The notes beneath the pieces were generated by a model. It saw only the letters and a program-made list of their open reading frames with translations. It was not told the origin of the DNA and did not search any database. Shown piece after piece: positions 24,094-32,798 of a stretch of DNA of 64,000 nucleotides. Location: the NCBI GenBank assembly GCA_023393165.1, contig JAEWMJ010000002.1:219743-283742 (forward strand). The letters are read 5' to 3'. The translations under genes were made by a program, and so were the position numbers. The stretch comes from Bacillota bacterium. GTDB lineage: Bacteria; Bacillota; Clostridia; Christensenellales; Christensenellaceae. Positions within the stretch are counted from its first letter, which is position 1. Each line of letters begins with the position of its first letter.

Positions 24094-25020
24094 ATGGGCA
24101 TTTTCAACAGAAACAAGCACAGCCAGAAACGGCAGGTGTATTCGTCCAACCAGCAGATAAATATTCCGATCAAAGACGCGCTTATCAATGTACATACATA
24201 CCAGCAGCGTACGGAAGCACAGGGCGCTGCGGATATTCCGGGCGATATGTTCGAAAAATGTCCGGGATGCGCGCGCGTGGTGTTCGGGGAAGACCTTGCG
24301 GAAAACCAGCATGTCTGCGTATACTGCGGACATCATTTCCGTCTGCCGGCGCGGCGAAGGATAGAACTTACCGCGGATCCGAACAGTTTTTTTGAGTTTA
24401 ACGCAGGCTTAGTTGGCGCGAATCCGCTGGAGTATCCCGGATACGAAGAAAAACTGGATGAACTGCGCAAGAAAACCGGGCTGTCGGAAGCCATCGTAAC
24501 CGGGGAATGTACAATCGGCGGCAATCCCTGCGTACTGGCGGCGATGGATGGGTTTTATATGATGGGATCCATGGGCGCGGCGGTGGGCGAAAAGTTTACG
24601 CGCGCTGTCGAGGTTGCCATAGAGAAAAAACTGCCGCTGGTTGCATTTACCGTGTCGGGCGGCGCAAGGATGCAGGAAGGGCTCATATCCCTGATGCAGA
24701 TGGCCAAGACCAGCGCGGTGCTGGCCAAAATGGACGAAGCCGGGCTTCTTTACGTGGTGGTGCTGACCGACGCGACGACGGGCGGTGTGACCGCGAGTTT
24801 TGCTATGCTTGGCGATGTTACTCTGGCCGAGCCAAACGCGATCATCGGGTTTGCGGGAAAACGCGTTATTGAGCAGACTGTGAAACAGACGCTGCCCGAG
24901 GGGTTCCAGCGGACCGAATTTTTATTTAAAAAAGGGTTTGTGGATATGATCGTGGAGCGTAAAAATATCAGAGAGACTCTGACAAAAATTTTGAAACTGC
25001 ATGCGGGAGGTGAGGCCTGA
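24094..25020 (+). CDS. accD: Acetyl-CoA carboxylase carboxyltransferase subunit beta
   Basis: The 308-residue subunit moves the carboxyl group to acetyl-CoA together with AccA. A Cys4 zinc ribbon (CPGC near residue 56, CVYCG near 75) precedes the crotonase-like core, with VTGECTIGGNPCVLAAMD and GARMQEGLISLMQMAKT. The roughly 50-residue N-terminal tail before the zinc ribbon is basic and polar and longer than usual. GGAGG lies ahead of ATG 24094 within the accC end, and its TGA overlaps the accA start. Confidence 0.96.
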   Translation: MGIFNRNKHSQKRQVYSSNQQINIPIKDALINVHTYQQRTEAQGAADIPGDMFEKCPGCARVVFGEDLAENQHVCVYCGHHFRLPARRRIELTADPNSFFEFNAGLVGANPLEYPGYEEKLDELRKKTGLSEAIVTGECTIGGNPCVLAAMDGFYMMGSMGAAVGEKFTRAVEVAIEKKLPLVAFTVSGGARMQEGLISLMQMAKTSAVLAKMDEAGLLYVVVLTDATTGGVTASFAMLGDVTLAEPNAIIGFAGKRVIEQTVKQTLPEGFQRTEFLFKKGFVDMIVERKNIRETLTKILKLHAGGEA

Positions 25021-25829
25021 TGGCAGATTCGGCATGGCTCAAAGTACAGCTGGCGCGTGAGTTTATCCGGCCCACGGCCCAGTATTTCATTCGGAATATC
25101 ATAGACGATTTTGTGGAGATGCACGGCGACAGGCTGTTTGCGGACGATGCGGCGATTATCGGGGGAATCGGGTTCTTTAACGGTATTCCCGTAACCGTGA
25201 TCGGTCAGGAAAAAGGCCTGGATGTCAATGAAAAAGTAAAGCGCAATTTCGGCAGTGCGCATCCCGAAGGATACCGCAAATCCATGCGGCTGATGAAGCA
25301 GGCGGAGAAATTCCGCCGCCCGGTGATCTGCATTGTGGATACCCAGGGTGCGTTTTGCGGAGTCGGAGCAGAAGAGCGCGGTATCGGCGAGGCGATCGCG
25401 CGCAATCTGATGGAGATGTCCCGGTTAAAGACGCCCATACTGACCGTGCTGATCGGCGAGGGCGGATCGGGCGGCGCGCTCGCGCTTGCGGTATCGGATA
25501 AGATCGCAATGCTGGAAAATTCGGTTTATTCCATCCTGTCGCCCGAAGGGTTCGCGTCCATTCTCTGGAGGGACGCTTCCAAGGCGCCCGAAGCGGCGCA
25601 GTTTATGCGCATGACCGCGCAGGAGGTGTGCGGGATGGGTATTGTGGACGATGTGATCCCCGAACCTAAGGAAGGCGCAAAGAACGACGATAACGGCGCG
25701 ATGGCGCAAACGGTCAAAGCATATATTGCTGCGCAGCTGCCTGAGCTTATAAAAACCCCGGTAGCCGAGCTGATGGAAAAACGTTATGCCAAGATCAGGG
25801 CGTTCGGACAGAATTACATTAAAGAATAA
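25020..25829 (+). CDS. accA: Acetyl-CoA carboxylase carboxyltransferase subunit alpha
   Basis: The 269-residue subunit completes the carboxyltransferase. It has RPTAQYFIRNIIDDFVEMHG near the start, FGSAHPEGYRKSMRLMKQAEKF near residue 75, TQGAFCGVGAEERG near 107 and GEGGSGGALALAVSD near 140. It lacks the long N-terminal helix of some homologues. ATG 25020 overlaps the accD stop by one base (TGATG), with GGGAGGTGAG upstream. It is the last gene of the fab/acc operon. Confidence 0.96.
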   Translation: MADSAWLKVQLAREFIRPTAQYFIRNIIDDFVEMHGDRLFADDAAIIGGIGFFNGIPVTVIGQEKGLDVNEKVKRNFGSAHPEGYRKSMRLMKQAEKFRRPVICIVDTQGAFCGVGAEERGIGEAIARNLMEMSRLKTPILTVLIGEGGSGGALALAVSDKIAMLENSVYSILSPEGFASILWRDASKAPEAAQFMRMTAQEVCGMGIVDDVIPEPKEGAKNDDNGAMAQTVKAYIAAQLPELIKTPVAELMEKRYAKIRAFGQNYIKE

Positions 25830-25836
25830 TCTATCG

Positions 25837-25877
25837 CCTTTCTTTTAGAAAAAAGAAAGGAAGGGCCAAAGAAAACC
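25837..25877. repeat. CTTTCTTTT palindromic element, left copy behind accA
   Basis: CCTTTCTTTT (25837-25846) pairs with AAAAGAAAGG (25851-25860), followed by the family flank CCAAAGAAAACC at 25866-25877. An opposing copy lies at 25934-25965, so the terminator between them is enclosed by inverted copies. Confidence 0.7.
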
Positions 25878-25886
25878 AAAAATAAA

Positions 25887-25922
25887 ATACCGCTCATTAA
25901 TTCATAGTGAGCGGTATCTTTT
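25887..25922. terminator. Hairpin between convergent accA and fumarase genes
   Basis: ATACCGCTCA (25887-25896) pairs with TGAGCGGTAT (25908-25917), followed by CTTTTAT on the plus side and preceded by A-rich sequence. It probably stops both the fab/acc and fumarase transcripts. Confidence 0.7.
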
Positions 25923-25933
25923 ATATCGTTATC

Positions 25934-25965
25934 GGTTTTCTTTTCTTTTTTCTAAAAGAAAAGGA
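25934..25965. repeat. CTTTCTTTT palindromic element, right copy (inverted)
   Basis: GGTTTTCTTTT at 25934-25944 continues into CTTTTTTCTAAAAGAAAAG. It is the inverted partner of the copy at 25837-25877 and ends just before the fumarase beta stop codon. Confidence 0.65.
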
Positions 25966-25966
25966 A

Positions 25967-26488
25967 CTATTTTATAATATTATTTCCGTGAGAATCCACG
26001 CCAACGATCACCGGGAAATCCACGACTTCCAGCCGGTTAACGGCTTCGGCGCCAAGATCCTCAAACGCAACAACTTCCGCTTTTTTGACGCATTTGGAAA
26101 TCAGCGCGCCCGCGCCGCCCGTCGCGCAGAAATACACCGCACGGTTTTTTTGTATGGATTCCACAACCTCTTTGCCAAGCGGCCCCTTGCCTATTGTGCA
26201 CTGAACGCCCAGGTCGAACAGACGGGGCGCGTAGGCGTTCATCCTTCCGGAAGTGGTAGGCCCGCACGATCCAAAAATATGGCCCGGCTTGGCGGGGCAC
26301 GGCCCGGCGTAGTAGATCGCTGCCTTTTTAATATCAAAAGGCAGTTTTTCGCCCTTGTCGATCATTGCGCACAACCGTTTATGCGCGGCGTCCCGCGCGG
26401 TATATATGGTGCCGGAGAGCGCCACATTGTCCCCGGCCTGCAGGGTTTCTATCTGTTCCAAAGTCAAGGGAAGATTGAGTTTTATCAT
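25967..26488 (-). CDS. Class I fumarate hydratase, beta subunit (C-terminal domain type)
   Basis: The 173-residue protein matches the C-terminal half of iron-sulfur fumarases and L(+)-tartrate dehydratase beta: LQAGDNVALSGTIYTARDAAHKRL near residue 20, YYAGPCPAKPGHIFGSCGPTTSGRM near 58, and KGPLGKEVVESIQKN. It hydrates fumarate to malate with the alpha subunit. I chose ATG 26488, with GAGGTGAT upstream and a four-base ATGA overlap with the alpha gene. Malate formed here could feed the malic enzyme at 11279. Tartrate dehydratase activity cannot be excluded. Confidence 0.92.
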   Translation of the reverse strand: MIKLNLPLTLEQIETLQAGDNVALSGTIYTARDAAHKRLCAMIDKGEKLPFDIKKAAIYYAGPCPAKPGHIFGSCGPTTSGRMNAYAPRLFDLGVQCTIGKGPLGKEVVESIQKNRAVYFCATGGAGALISKCVKKAEVVAFEDLGAEAVNRLEVVDFPVIVGVDSHGNNIIK

Positions 26489-27324
26489 AATATCACCTCG
26501 CTGTGCCGCAGGGCGTGGCAGCAAAAATTCACCGCTACCGGCATTCCTGCAAGATGCGTGGGGTGCTGGGCGATATGCACGGCCAGGCAGTAGGTGTCGC
26601 CTCCCAAACCCATCGGTCCGATCCCAAGCGCATTGATCTTGTCTTTGATTTCCGTTTCCAGCGCGGCCAGCATTTCGTCCGGGTTTTGGCTGCCAACCTT
26701 GCGCAGCAGTTGTTTCTTGGCGATATAAGCGGCGTAATCAAACGTTCCGCCTATCCCGACCCCCAGCACCACAGGAGGGCAGGGGCTGCCGCCCGCGTTG
26801 CGCGCGGTTTCCAGTATAAAATTTATGATTCCGTCTCTGCCGTCCGAAGGTTTCAGCATCCGGACGGCGCTCATGTTTTCGCTGCCAAACCCCTTTGGCA
26901 TTGCGAATATCCGGATCTGATTTCCGGGTACGATTCTGGTGTAAACAATAGCCGGGGTGTTATCGCGGGTATTTACCCGGTCAATCGGGGACAGCACGGA
27001 TTTCCGGAAAAACCCGTCGGCATACGCGCCGCGTACACCGTCCTGCACCGCGTCTTCCACATATCCGTTCAAAATATGCACATCCTGCCCGATCTCAAGA
27101 TAAACTACTGCCATTCCCGTATCCTGGCAGGAAGGAATGTTGTCTTCCAGGGCGGTCCGGTTGTTTTCTATCAGCTGGCGCAGTATTTCCTTTCCGATAG
27201 GTGAGCTTTCCGATACCATTGCTTCCCGGAGCGCCTGCGAAACATCTTCGCCGGGCGCGATGCATGCCGAAAGAAACGCGCCGCGAACGGCTGCCGTTAT
27301 GTCTTTAGCGTCTATGATCCTCAT
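26485..27324 (-). CDS. Class I fumarate hydratase, alpha subunit (iron-sulfur)
   Basis: The 279-residue subunit should bind the oxygen-sensitive [4Fe-4S] cluster. Candidate ligands are the Cys in IPSCQDTGMAVV near residue 63, in GGSPCPPVVLGVGIGG near 185 and in GGDTYCLAVHIAQHPTH near 247. The family motif MPKGFGSENMSAVRML is near 143. ATG 27324 has AGAGG upstream. It leads a two-gene operon with the beta subunit. The split form is typical of Clostridia and archaea. Confidence 0.93.
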   Translation of the reverse strand: MRIIDAKDITAAVRGAFLSACIAPGEDVSQALREAMVSESSPIGKEILRQLIENNRTALEDNIPSCQDTGMAVVYLEIGQDVHILNGYVEDAVQDGVRGAYADGFFRKSVLSPIDRVNTRDNTPAIVYTRIVPGNQIRIFAMPKGFGSENMSAVRMLKPSDGRDGIINFILETARNAGGSPCPPVVLGVGIGGTFDYAAYIAKKQLLRKVGSQNPDEMLAALETEIKDKINALGIGPMGLGGDTYCLAVHIAQHPTHLAGMPVAVNFCCHALRHSEVIL

Positions 27325-27570
27325 AAAAAACCTCTGTTTATTTTATTCTGGTATTCCGCAAAGCCGCCAGGGTTTTTAAGGTGGAATTCCATGTAAATTA
27401 TAGAGGAAAGACATCTTAAATGCAAACAATTCCGTACCCCGTTTATATATGATGAACCGCCCTTTTTATATGCTTTTTTAAAAGAATCCCCGCGTTTATC
27501 AGACCTGTATTGAAAAAAAGCTTTTTTCGGTATAGAATAAGCTAGAATTAATAAAACTAACGGAGTGTTT

Positions 27571-28365
27571 ATGGCATTGAGCATTGCCCCGCTTTTCAGC
27601 GGATCAAGCGGCAACAGTATATTCATCAGGTCCGAAAGCGCCAGTCTTCTGGTAGACGCAGGTGTTTCATGCTCTAAAATCGGTGTGGAACTTGCCAAGG
27701 CGAACGCCTGCATTGCCGACCTGGACGGCATTTTGGTTACCCACGAACATATTGACCATATCCGGGGTCTCCAAATTATCACCAAAAAATACGATATCCC
27801 TGTTTATGCCAACGCCCTGACATGGGAAAAACTTCTTCCCAAGCTGCCGAATATTCATCCTAAAAACATCCGGGAAATCACCACCCAGGATTTTTATATC
27901 AAAGACATATGCGTGCAGCCATTTGAAGTTTCGCACGACGCGGCCTGCCCGTACGGGTATGCGCTCCATTCCCGGGGGAAAAAGGTCTCGGTGCTGACCG
28001 ACCTCGGGCATGTTACGCAAAAAATCATAGAGGGCATCTGCGGATCGTCCATTGTGCTTCTGGAAGCCAACCACGATGTCGATATGCTGAACGCGGGTCC
28101 CTATCCATATATGCTGAAACGCAGGATCCTTTCGGGCAAGGGGCATTTGTCCAATGACGCCGCGGCTGAGACTGCGTTTGAACTGGCGAAAAACGGCGTG
28201 CGGGGGATCATTCTTGGTCATTTAAGCCTGCAGAACAATCTGGAAGCGTTGGCGTACCGGACGGTATGCGGTTATTTGGAACAGCGGGGCGTGCTGGTAG
28301 GCAGGCATGTGGCGGTCGCGCTTGCAAAAAGGAGCGAATTAACGGGGTGCTATGAAGCGAGATAA
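27571..28365 (+). CDS. MBL-fold metallohydrolase, WalJ/YycJ-like
   Basis: The 264-residue metallo-beta-lactamase-fold protein has FSGSSGNSIFI near the start, the metal-binding THEHIDHIRGL (HxHxDH) near residue 52, VSHDAACPYGYAL near 115, VLTDLGH near 140 and LEANHDVDML near 163. This layout fits YycJ/WalJ, linked in other Firmicutes to cell-wall homeostasis and DNA processing; here no walRK genes are adjacent. ATG 27571 has GGAG six bases upstream; a GTG at 27565 would overlap the ribosome site. The CPBP gene overlaps its 3' end by 14 bases. Confidence 0.88.
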   Translation: MALSIAPLFSGSSGNSIFIRSESASLLVDAGVSCSKIGVELAKANACIADLDGILVTHEHIDHIRGLQIITKKYDIPVYANALTWEKLLPKLPNIHPKNIREITTQDFYIKDICVQPFEVSHDAACPYGYALHSRGKKVSVLTDLGHVTQKIIEGICGSSIVLLEANHDVDMLNAGPYPYMLKRRILSGKGHLSNDAAAETAFELAKNGVRGIILGHLSLQNNLEALAYRTVCGYLEQRGVLVGRHVAVALAKRSELTGCYEAR

Positions 28366-29308
28366 CATGGAAGTTGAAACTGCATTCAGCATTAAACAGG
28401 CAAATTGGTGTCTTTTTTTTGTTTTGCTGGGTTATATGGTCACCGATCTGGTACAGTCTTTTTTGCTTATTTTTTTCGGTATACGACCGGACATGGATAT
28501 GTCCATTTACATCCGCATGGCAGCCATACTGCCGGCCGTCATATTTGCTTTTTCATCCGGTAAGCGGAGACGGTCCTTAAGGTTCTCCGAAACGGCGCCA
28601 GCCAACATCGTATATTCCGTGCTGCTGGCGTTTTTCGTATATCTTCTGTCCTCGGTTGTTTTGACCTATCTGGCGGAATTGATCGTAAACGCCGGAGGAA
28701 ACATTCCGGAAAACGAAATGATAGACTACCTCATGAGCGGATCCGCGCTGACAGCGTTCTTGTTCTTTTCCGTGTTTGCCCCGTTTACCGAAGAAGTGAT
28801 GTTCCGGGGTGTTTTCCAGAACGCTTACAGCCGCAGGGTCGGTTTCTTTGCGGTCGTGCTTACAGGGGCGATTTTCGGGCTCATGCACGGGGACCTGCTT
28901 TCAAGCATCAACGGCGTGCTGGCGGGAATCATCATTTGCTATATCTACTACAAAACAGGATCCATCTGGAACACGATCGCGTTCCACGCCGTGTTTAATC
29001 TGCTAGGATACACTCTTGCCGCGGACGCATATGTGCTGAATCTGCCCTGGACGCTGGGGCTGCTCCCGGTTGAAACAGCGGATACTGTAAATCCCGCTTA
29101 TTACGTTTACGTGTGGGGCATAGCCGTAATCTCCGCTTTGATGATATATGTTTTTATAAAACTGCTCGCGCGCAAAAACGACAGGCCTGCAATATATCCG
29201 GCTGTCCCCGCCAAGCGCCAGGCGTTTGAAATGGTGCCTTTTATACTGGCCAGCCTACTTTTGACGCTGCGGCTTGTGCTTGGGACGCTTGCCTATTTTA
29301 TGAATTAA
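28352..29308 (+). CDS. CPBP family intramembrane glutamic protease homologue
   Basis: The 318-residue membrane protein has about eight hydrophobic segments. The Abi/CPBP motifs are visible: FTEEVMFRGVFQNAYSRR (EExxxR) near residue 148, FGLMHGDL (His) near 173 and NTIAFHAVFNLLGY (second His/Asn motif) near 209. Members resemble Rce1 proteases and are often tied to peptide maturation or self-immunity. No bacteriocin-like peptide gene is next to it. The start ATG 28352 overlaps the walJ-like gene and has a weak ribosome site, so translational coupling is likely; ATG 28367 is an alternative. Confidence 0.88.
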   Translation: MKRDNMEVETAFSIKQANWCLFFVLLGYMVTDLVQSFLLIFFGIRPDMDMSIYIRMAAILPAVIFAFSSGKRRRSLRFSETAPANIVYSVLLAFFVYLLSSVVLTYLAELIVNAGGNIPENEMIDYLMSGSALTAFLFFSVFAPFTEEVMFRGVFQNAYSRRVGFFAVVLTGAIFGLMHGDLLSSINGVLAGIIICYIYYKTGSIWNTIAFHAVFNLLGYTLAADAYVLNLPWTLGLLPVETADTVNPAYYVYVWGIAVISALMIYVFIKLLARKNDRPAIYPAVPAKRQAFEMVPFILASLLLTLRLVLGTLAYFMN

Positions 29309-29321
29309 AGGAGTCACGACG

Positions 29322-29795
29322 ATTAAAATCAAACTCGTTTGCGTAGGCAAACTGAAGGAGAAGCATTTTCTCCTGGCGCAAAACGAATACGCCAAAATGC
29401 TGTCAAGGTTTGCCCAGACAGAAATAATCGAAGTTCCGGATGAACCCCTGGCCGGCGTAAAAAGCATGGCGGGGGAAACCGCAGCACTTTTTTCGGAAGA
29501 AGCAAGAATACTGCCCCGTCTTTCAGGGCATGTGATTGCCTGCGATATTGCCGGACGGCAGATGTCTTCGGAAGGATTTGCCGGATATTTGAAGGACCGC
29601 ATGCTGGAGGGGACGAGCGAAATCTGTTTTGTGGTGGGCGGATCTATCGGTTTGTCGGATAACGTGAAGAGCAAAGCGGCGCTCCGGCTGTCTGTTTCCC
29701 GTATGACTATGCCGCACAGATTGTTTCGGATCGTGATTTTAGAACAGGTCTACCGTGCGTTTAAAATAATAAACGGCGAGACGTATCATAAATAA
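29322..29795 (+). CDS. rlmH: 23S rRNA pseudouridine-1915 N3-methyltransferase (apparent ATT start)
   Basis: The 157-residue SPOUT methyltransferase methylates pseudouridine 1915 in helix 69. Family features are IKLVCVGKLKEKHF at the start, EVPDEP, FVVGGSIGLSDNV and the C-terminal PHRLFRIVILEQVYRAFKI.NGE.YHK. The full N-terminus is open to ATT 29322, spaced eight bases from AAAGGAG (29307-29313). No ATG, GTG or TTG lies between the upstream stop (29301) and ATG 29397, which would delete 25 conserved residues. I therefore take ATT as the start. AUU initiation is known for E. coli infC; a base error is the alternative. Confidence 0.9.
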   Translation: MKIKLVCVGKLKEKHFLLAQNEYAKMLSRFAQTEIIEVPDEPLAGVKSMAGETAALFSEEARILPRLSGHVIACDIAGRQMSSEGFAGYLKDRMLEGTSEICFVVGGSIGLSDNVKSKAALRLSVSRMTMPHRLFRIVILEQVYRAFKIINGETYHK

Positions 29796-29843
29796 ACCGT
29801 TTTTATGCGGTAGAAATTAAAAAAAGCAGAGGTAAATGCGTCT

Positions 29844-30485
29844 GTGGACAAAAATGTTTCCTGGTATATGAGCAAGAGGGTTCAACGGACTGTTGAAAAC
29901 CTGGAAAAGCATAATATAAGCGGCTGTTATGTTGAAAACGAAAAACAGTTGATTGAAAAACTAAAAAAGGTAATACCCCCAAATGCGCTGATTGGCGTGG
30001 GAGACTCGATGACGTTGTTCGAAACAGGGGTAATAGAGTTCCTCCGAAACGGGAATTACAGATTTTTAGACAAGTACAGGGCGGGCATTACAGGAGAAGA
30101 GAAAAAAGAAATCTACCGGCAATGCTTTTCGGCGGACGTATTTTTAAGCAGTACAAATGCCATTACGGAAAAAGGGGAACTTTATAATATCGATGGAAAC
30201 GGCAGCAGGGTAGCGCCAATGCTGTATGGGCCCGAACAAGTCGTAATAGTTGCCGGAATCAATAAAATAGTACAAAATATAGAAGAAGCGGAAAAAAGGG
30301 CAAGAAATTATGCCGCTCCCACCGATGCAAAAAGACTCGGAAAAGATACTCCTTGCGCAAACCTGGGATACTGCGTTGATTGCGAAAGCAAAAACAGGAT
30401 TTGCAACGACTTTGTCCTAATAAGAGGGCAATTTATCAAGGATAGAATCAAAGTAATCATCGTTGGGAAACAATTAGGGTATTAG
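29844..30485 (+). CDS. LUD domain (lactate utilization, LutC-like) protein
   Basis: The 213-residue protein has the DUF162/LUD fold signatures: an N-terminal VQRTVENLEKHNISGCYV segment, IGVGDSMTLFETGVIEFL near residue 51, FLSSTNAITEKGELYNIDGNG near 99 and VVIVAGINKIV near 133. A Cys-rich tail has CANLGYCVDCESKNRIC near 169-185. LutC participates in lactate oxidation with the iron-sulfur subunits LutA and LutB, which are absent here; lone LUD proteins of this kind are common in Clostridia and their role is unclear. The start is GTG 29844, with AGAGG ten bases upstream. Confidence 0.82.
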   Translation: MDKNVSWYMSKRVQRTVENLEKHNISGCYVENEKQLIEKLKKVIPPNALIGVGDSMTLFETGVIEFLRNGNYRFLDKYRAGITGEEKKEIYRQCFSADVFLSSTNAITEKGELYNIDGNGSRVAPMLYGPEQVVIVAGINKIVQNIEEAEKRARNYAAPTDAKRLGKDTPCANLGYCVDCESKNRICNDFVLIRGQFIKDRIKVIIVGKQLGY

Positions 30486-30521
30486 TGAAAAACCGTAGCA
30501 TACAGAAAGGGAGAGAATAAA

Positions 30522-31367
30522 TTGAAATATTTTCATGTAGATGTGTTTACGTCCCGGCCCATGAGCGGCAACGGCCTTACCGTGGTTTTTCACGAAAGCC
30601 CGCCTGACGGCGGAACCTTGCTCAAAATCGCGCAGGAACTCCGGCAGTTCGAAACCGCTTTTGTTTTTCCGCAAAGCGGCGGTGGAGCGTATCCCGTCAG
30701 GATATTCACCATGCAGGAAGAACTGCCTTTTGCCGGCCATCCTGTTTTGGGCGCGGCGGCGGTGATCCACCGGGTTTTTTATCCTTCCAAAACAGAGGCT
30801 GCGGTTCATATTGATTTGTCCGGAAGGTCACTTACGGTCGAGTCCGTCAGCTCGGACGGGCTGTATACCGAGACGATGAACCAGGGAGTTCCCGAGTTTT
30901 TAGGCGCGCCATCCAGGGAACTTTACGAAGCGGTCGCGCGGGCGGTGGGCCTTTCATTGGAAGATCTGGACCCCGATTTTCCAATGGAGGTGGTATCCAC
31001 GGGGCTTAAGTATCTTCTCGTGCCTGTCCGAAACCATCTGGAGAACGCACGAATCGCCGGAAGCGGTTTTGAAAGTTTTCTAGGCGCATTGGGTGCAAAG
31101 TTCGTTTATCTGTTTGATCCTAAAACGCTAGAGTGCAGGACCTGGGACAACAGCGGCGCAGTGGAAGACGTGGCGACGGGAAGTGCTGCGGGGCCTCTGT
31201 GCGCATACCTTGTGCGCCGGGGCGTTAAGAAAGAAGGCGAAATCATCCGTCTTTCCCAGGGAAGATATCTAGGCAGGCCCAGCGTCATCGAAGGCTGGGT
31301 GCAAGACGGAAAGGTGTGTATTCGGGGAAGCGTCGCATTTTTTGCGTCGGGTGAAATAAAGAATTAG
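30522..31367 (+). CDS. PhzF family isomerase/epimerase-like protein
   Basis: The 281-residue protein belongs to the PhzF/diaminopimelate epimerase-fold family. Evidence is KYFHVDVFTSRPMSGNGLTV at the start, FETAFVFP near residue 45 (the catalytic Glu position), LPFAGHPVLGAAAVI near 69 and VEDVATGSAAGPLCAYLV near 215. The start is TTG 30522 behind GGGAGAG. Most PhzF-like proteins outside phenazine clusters have no known substrate, and there is no phenazine cluster here. It lies two bases before the HEAT-repeat gene. Confidence 0.85.
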   Translation: MKYFHVDVFTSRPMSGNGLTVVFHESPPDGGTLLKIAQELRQFETAFVFPQSGGGAYPVRIFTMQEELPFAGHPVLGAAAVIHRVFYPSKTEAAVHIDLSGRSLTVESVSSDGLYTETMNQGVPEFLGAPSRELYEAVARAVGLSLEDLDPDFPMEVVSTGLKYLLVPVRNHLENARIAGSGFESFLGALGAKFVYLFDPKTLECRTWDNSGAVEDVATGSAAGPLCAYLVRRGVKKEGEIIRLSQGRYLGRPSVIEGWVQDGKVCIRGSVAFFASGEIKN

Positions 31368-31369
31368 CC

Positions 31370-32134
31370 ATGGGCTATTATGATTTAACGGTTGAAGAAA
31401 GAAAACAGATTTTCAGCAAAATGCAGGCGGATATTGAAGCGGCGTTTCACAGCAAAGAGTTCCCTGTTTTGACGAAATATTTTTCGGATGAGGACACATA
31501 TATCAGAAGGAACGCCGCCCTCATAACGGGAAGGCTTGCTTTAAGCAAAAAAGGACTGAAATCTAATATCGATTTTTGTTTAAAAATTCTGCTCAGCAGT
31601 GAAAACCACAAGGTGAGGCAGACGGCGGTAATCTGTCTGGGGGAACTCGGAAAAACCCTTGCAGGCGTATTTGATGATTTGGGCAGCATGCTTGAGGACC
31701 CGCATCATTCCGTACGGAATGCCGTGATCGGCGCAATCAAACAGATGGGTGACAAAAACCCTGCGCCTGCTTTTAAATTTGTACTGAGAAATATCAATAG
31801 TCCAAACCCGGCGATACGCAGGGAAATGGTGCACGGTATCGAGCTTCGGGGCAGGAAGCATCCCGAGGAGGTTCTGCCAATACTGGCGGAAATGCAGTTT
31901 GAGAAAGACCGTAGCGTAAAAAAAATGATCGTCCATGTGATCGGCCAGATAAGCTATAAAAAAGGAAGCCTGGAAAAAGTTCTGGATGCACTGGCCGCGT
32001 GGGATAATAAGGACCTGGTGCGGATTGCTTTGGCGGAGATTCTAAAAACGCATAAGAATTATGAAAAATTCAGCGATAAATCATCGGCTGAGGCTGAGAA
32101 AATAATCCGGGAAAGGTTTCCGGGCTGGGTTTGA
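31370..32134 (+). CDS. HEAT-repeat protein of unknown function
   Basis: The 254-residue protein is almost wholly helical, with repeated 30-35 residue units such as DTYIRRNAALITGRLAL, NHKVRQTAVICLGELG, HHSVRNAVIGAIKQMG, NPAIRREMVHGIELRG and DRSVKKMIVHVIGQI. These are HEAT-like repeats, perhaps related to DNA-alkylation-repair-type or phycobilin-lyase-type scaffolds. No catalytic motif, signal or membrane segment is seen. ATG 31370 has only a weak ribosome site and lies two bases after phzF, implying coupling. Function is unknown; a protein- or nucleic-acid-binding scaffold is plausible. Confidence 0.75.
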   Translation: MGYYDLTVEERKQIFSKMQADIEAAFHSKEFPVLTKYFSDEDTYIRRNAALITGRLALSKKGLKSNIDFCLKILLSSENHKVRQTAVICLGELGKTLAGVFDDLGSMLEDPHHSVRNAVIGAIKQMGDKNPAPAFKFVLRNINSPNPAIRREMVHGIELRGRKHPEEVLPILAEMQFEKDRSVKKMIVHVIGQISYKKGSLEKVLDALAAWDNKDLVRIALAEILKTHKNYEKFSDKSSAEAEKIIRERFPGWV

Positions 32135-32178
32135 TAGGTTAACTTCGGTTTATAACAGGATTAACAGAGGTTTACGCA

Positions 32179-32676
32179 ATGGAGATTTGTCTGAAAGAAT
32201 TGCGGGCAGGCGACGGAACCGACATCTATGAAATGCTGCGGGAGATAGGACCCGGAGAAAACGGGTTTATGAACGAAGGGTATCTGCCGCCGGATAAATT
32301 CAAACGGTTCCTGAAATGGTATGTCGACGCGTCCAACGGCGTGGGGCTTACGGGGGATATGGTTCCCACGACAATGTACTGGCTGTATATCGCCGGTACG
32401 CCCGTGGGATACGCAAAGCTGCGGCACCGGCTGAACGATCATTTGCGGAAAATAGGCGGACACATAGGCTATGTGATACGGCCCTCGGAAAGAGGCAAGG
32501 GCTACGGAAAACTGATATTGAAAGAGATGCTGGTTAAAGCAAAGGCGCTTGGTTTGGAAGAGGTGCTTATGACCTGTATGCAGGAAAATGCGGCTTCCAG
32601 AAAAGTGATCGAGGCGAACGCCGGCATTTTAAGTCAGATAGAGGATGGCGAGTGTTATTATTGGATAAAAATATAG
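32179..32676 (+). CDS. GNAT family N-acetyltransferase
   Basis: The 165-residue protein has the GNAT core: GTPVGYAKLRHRLND near residue 75, the acetyl-CoA pocket IGYVIRPSERGKGYGKLIL near 95 (R..G.G..L), and EEVLMTCMQENAASRKVIEANAG near 132. It transfers acetyl groups from acetyl-CoA to an unknown amine. ATG 32179 has a weak upstream site (AACAGAGG). It is 44 bases after the HEAT-repeat gene and probably ends that unit. Confidence 0.85.
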   Translation: MEICLKELRAGDGTDIYEMLREIGPGENGFMNEGYLPPDKFKRFLKWYVDASNGVGLTGDMVPTTMYWLYIAGTPVGYAKLRHRLNDHLRKIGGHIGYVIRPSERGKGYGKLILKEMLVKAKALGLEEVLMTCMQENAASRKVIEANAGILSQIEDGECYYWIKI

Positions 32677-32798
32677 GCAAATAAAGGGCGCGCAGATCAA
32701 AATTTTTATGATGTCTTTTCATTTTGGCATATTTGTGAGAAAATATGTAAAAATACGGTCAGTAATTATTTTTTATATAAATTTATTTGGAGGATGGT

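Noticed and set aside
28352..29308. CPBP protease as part of a bacteriocin immunity cluster
   Set aside because: No precursor peptide, LanC-like or exporter gene is adjacent. The neighbours are housekeeping genes.
29397..29795. rlmH starting at ATG 29397
   Set aside because: It would remove 25 conserved N-terminal residues and has no ribosome site.
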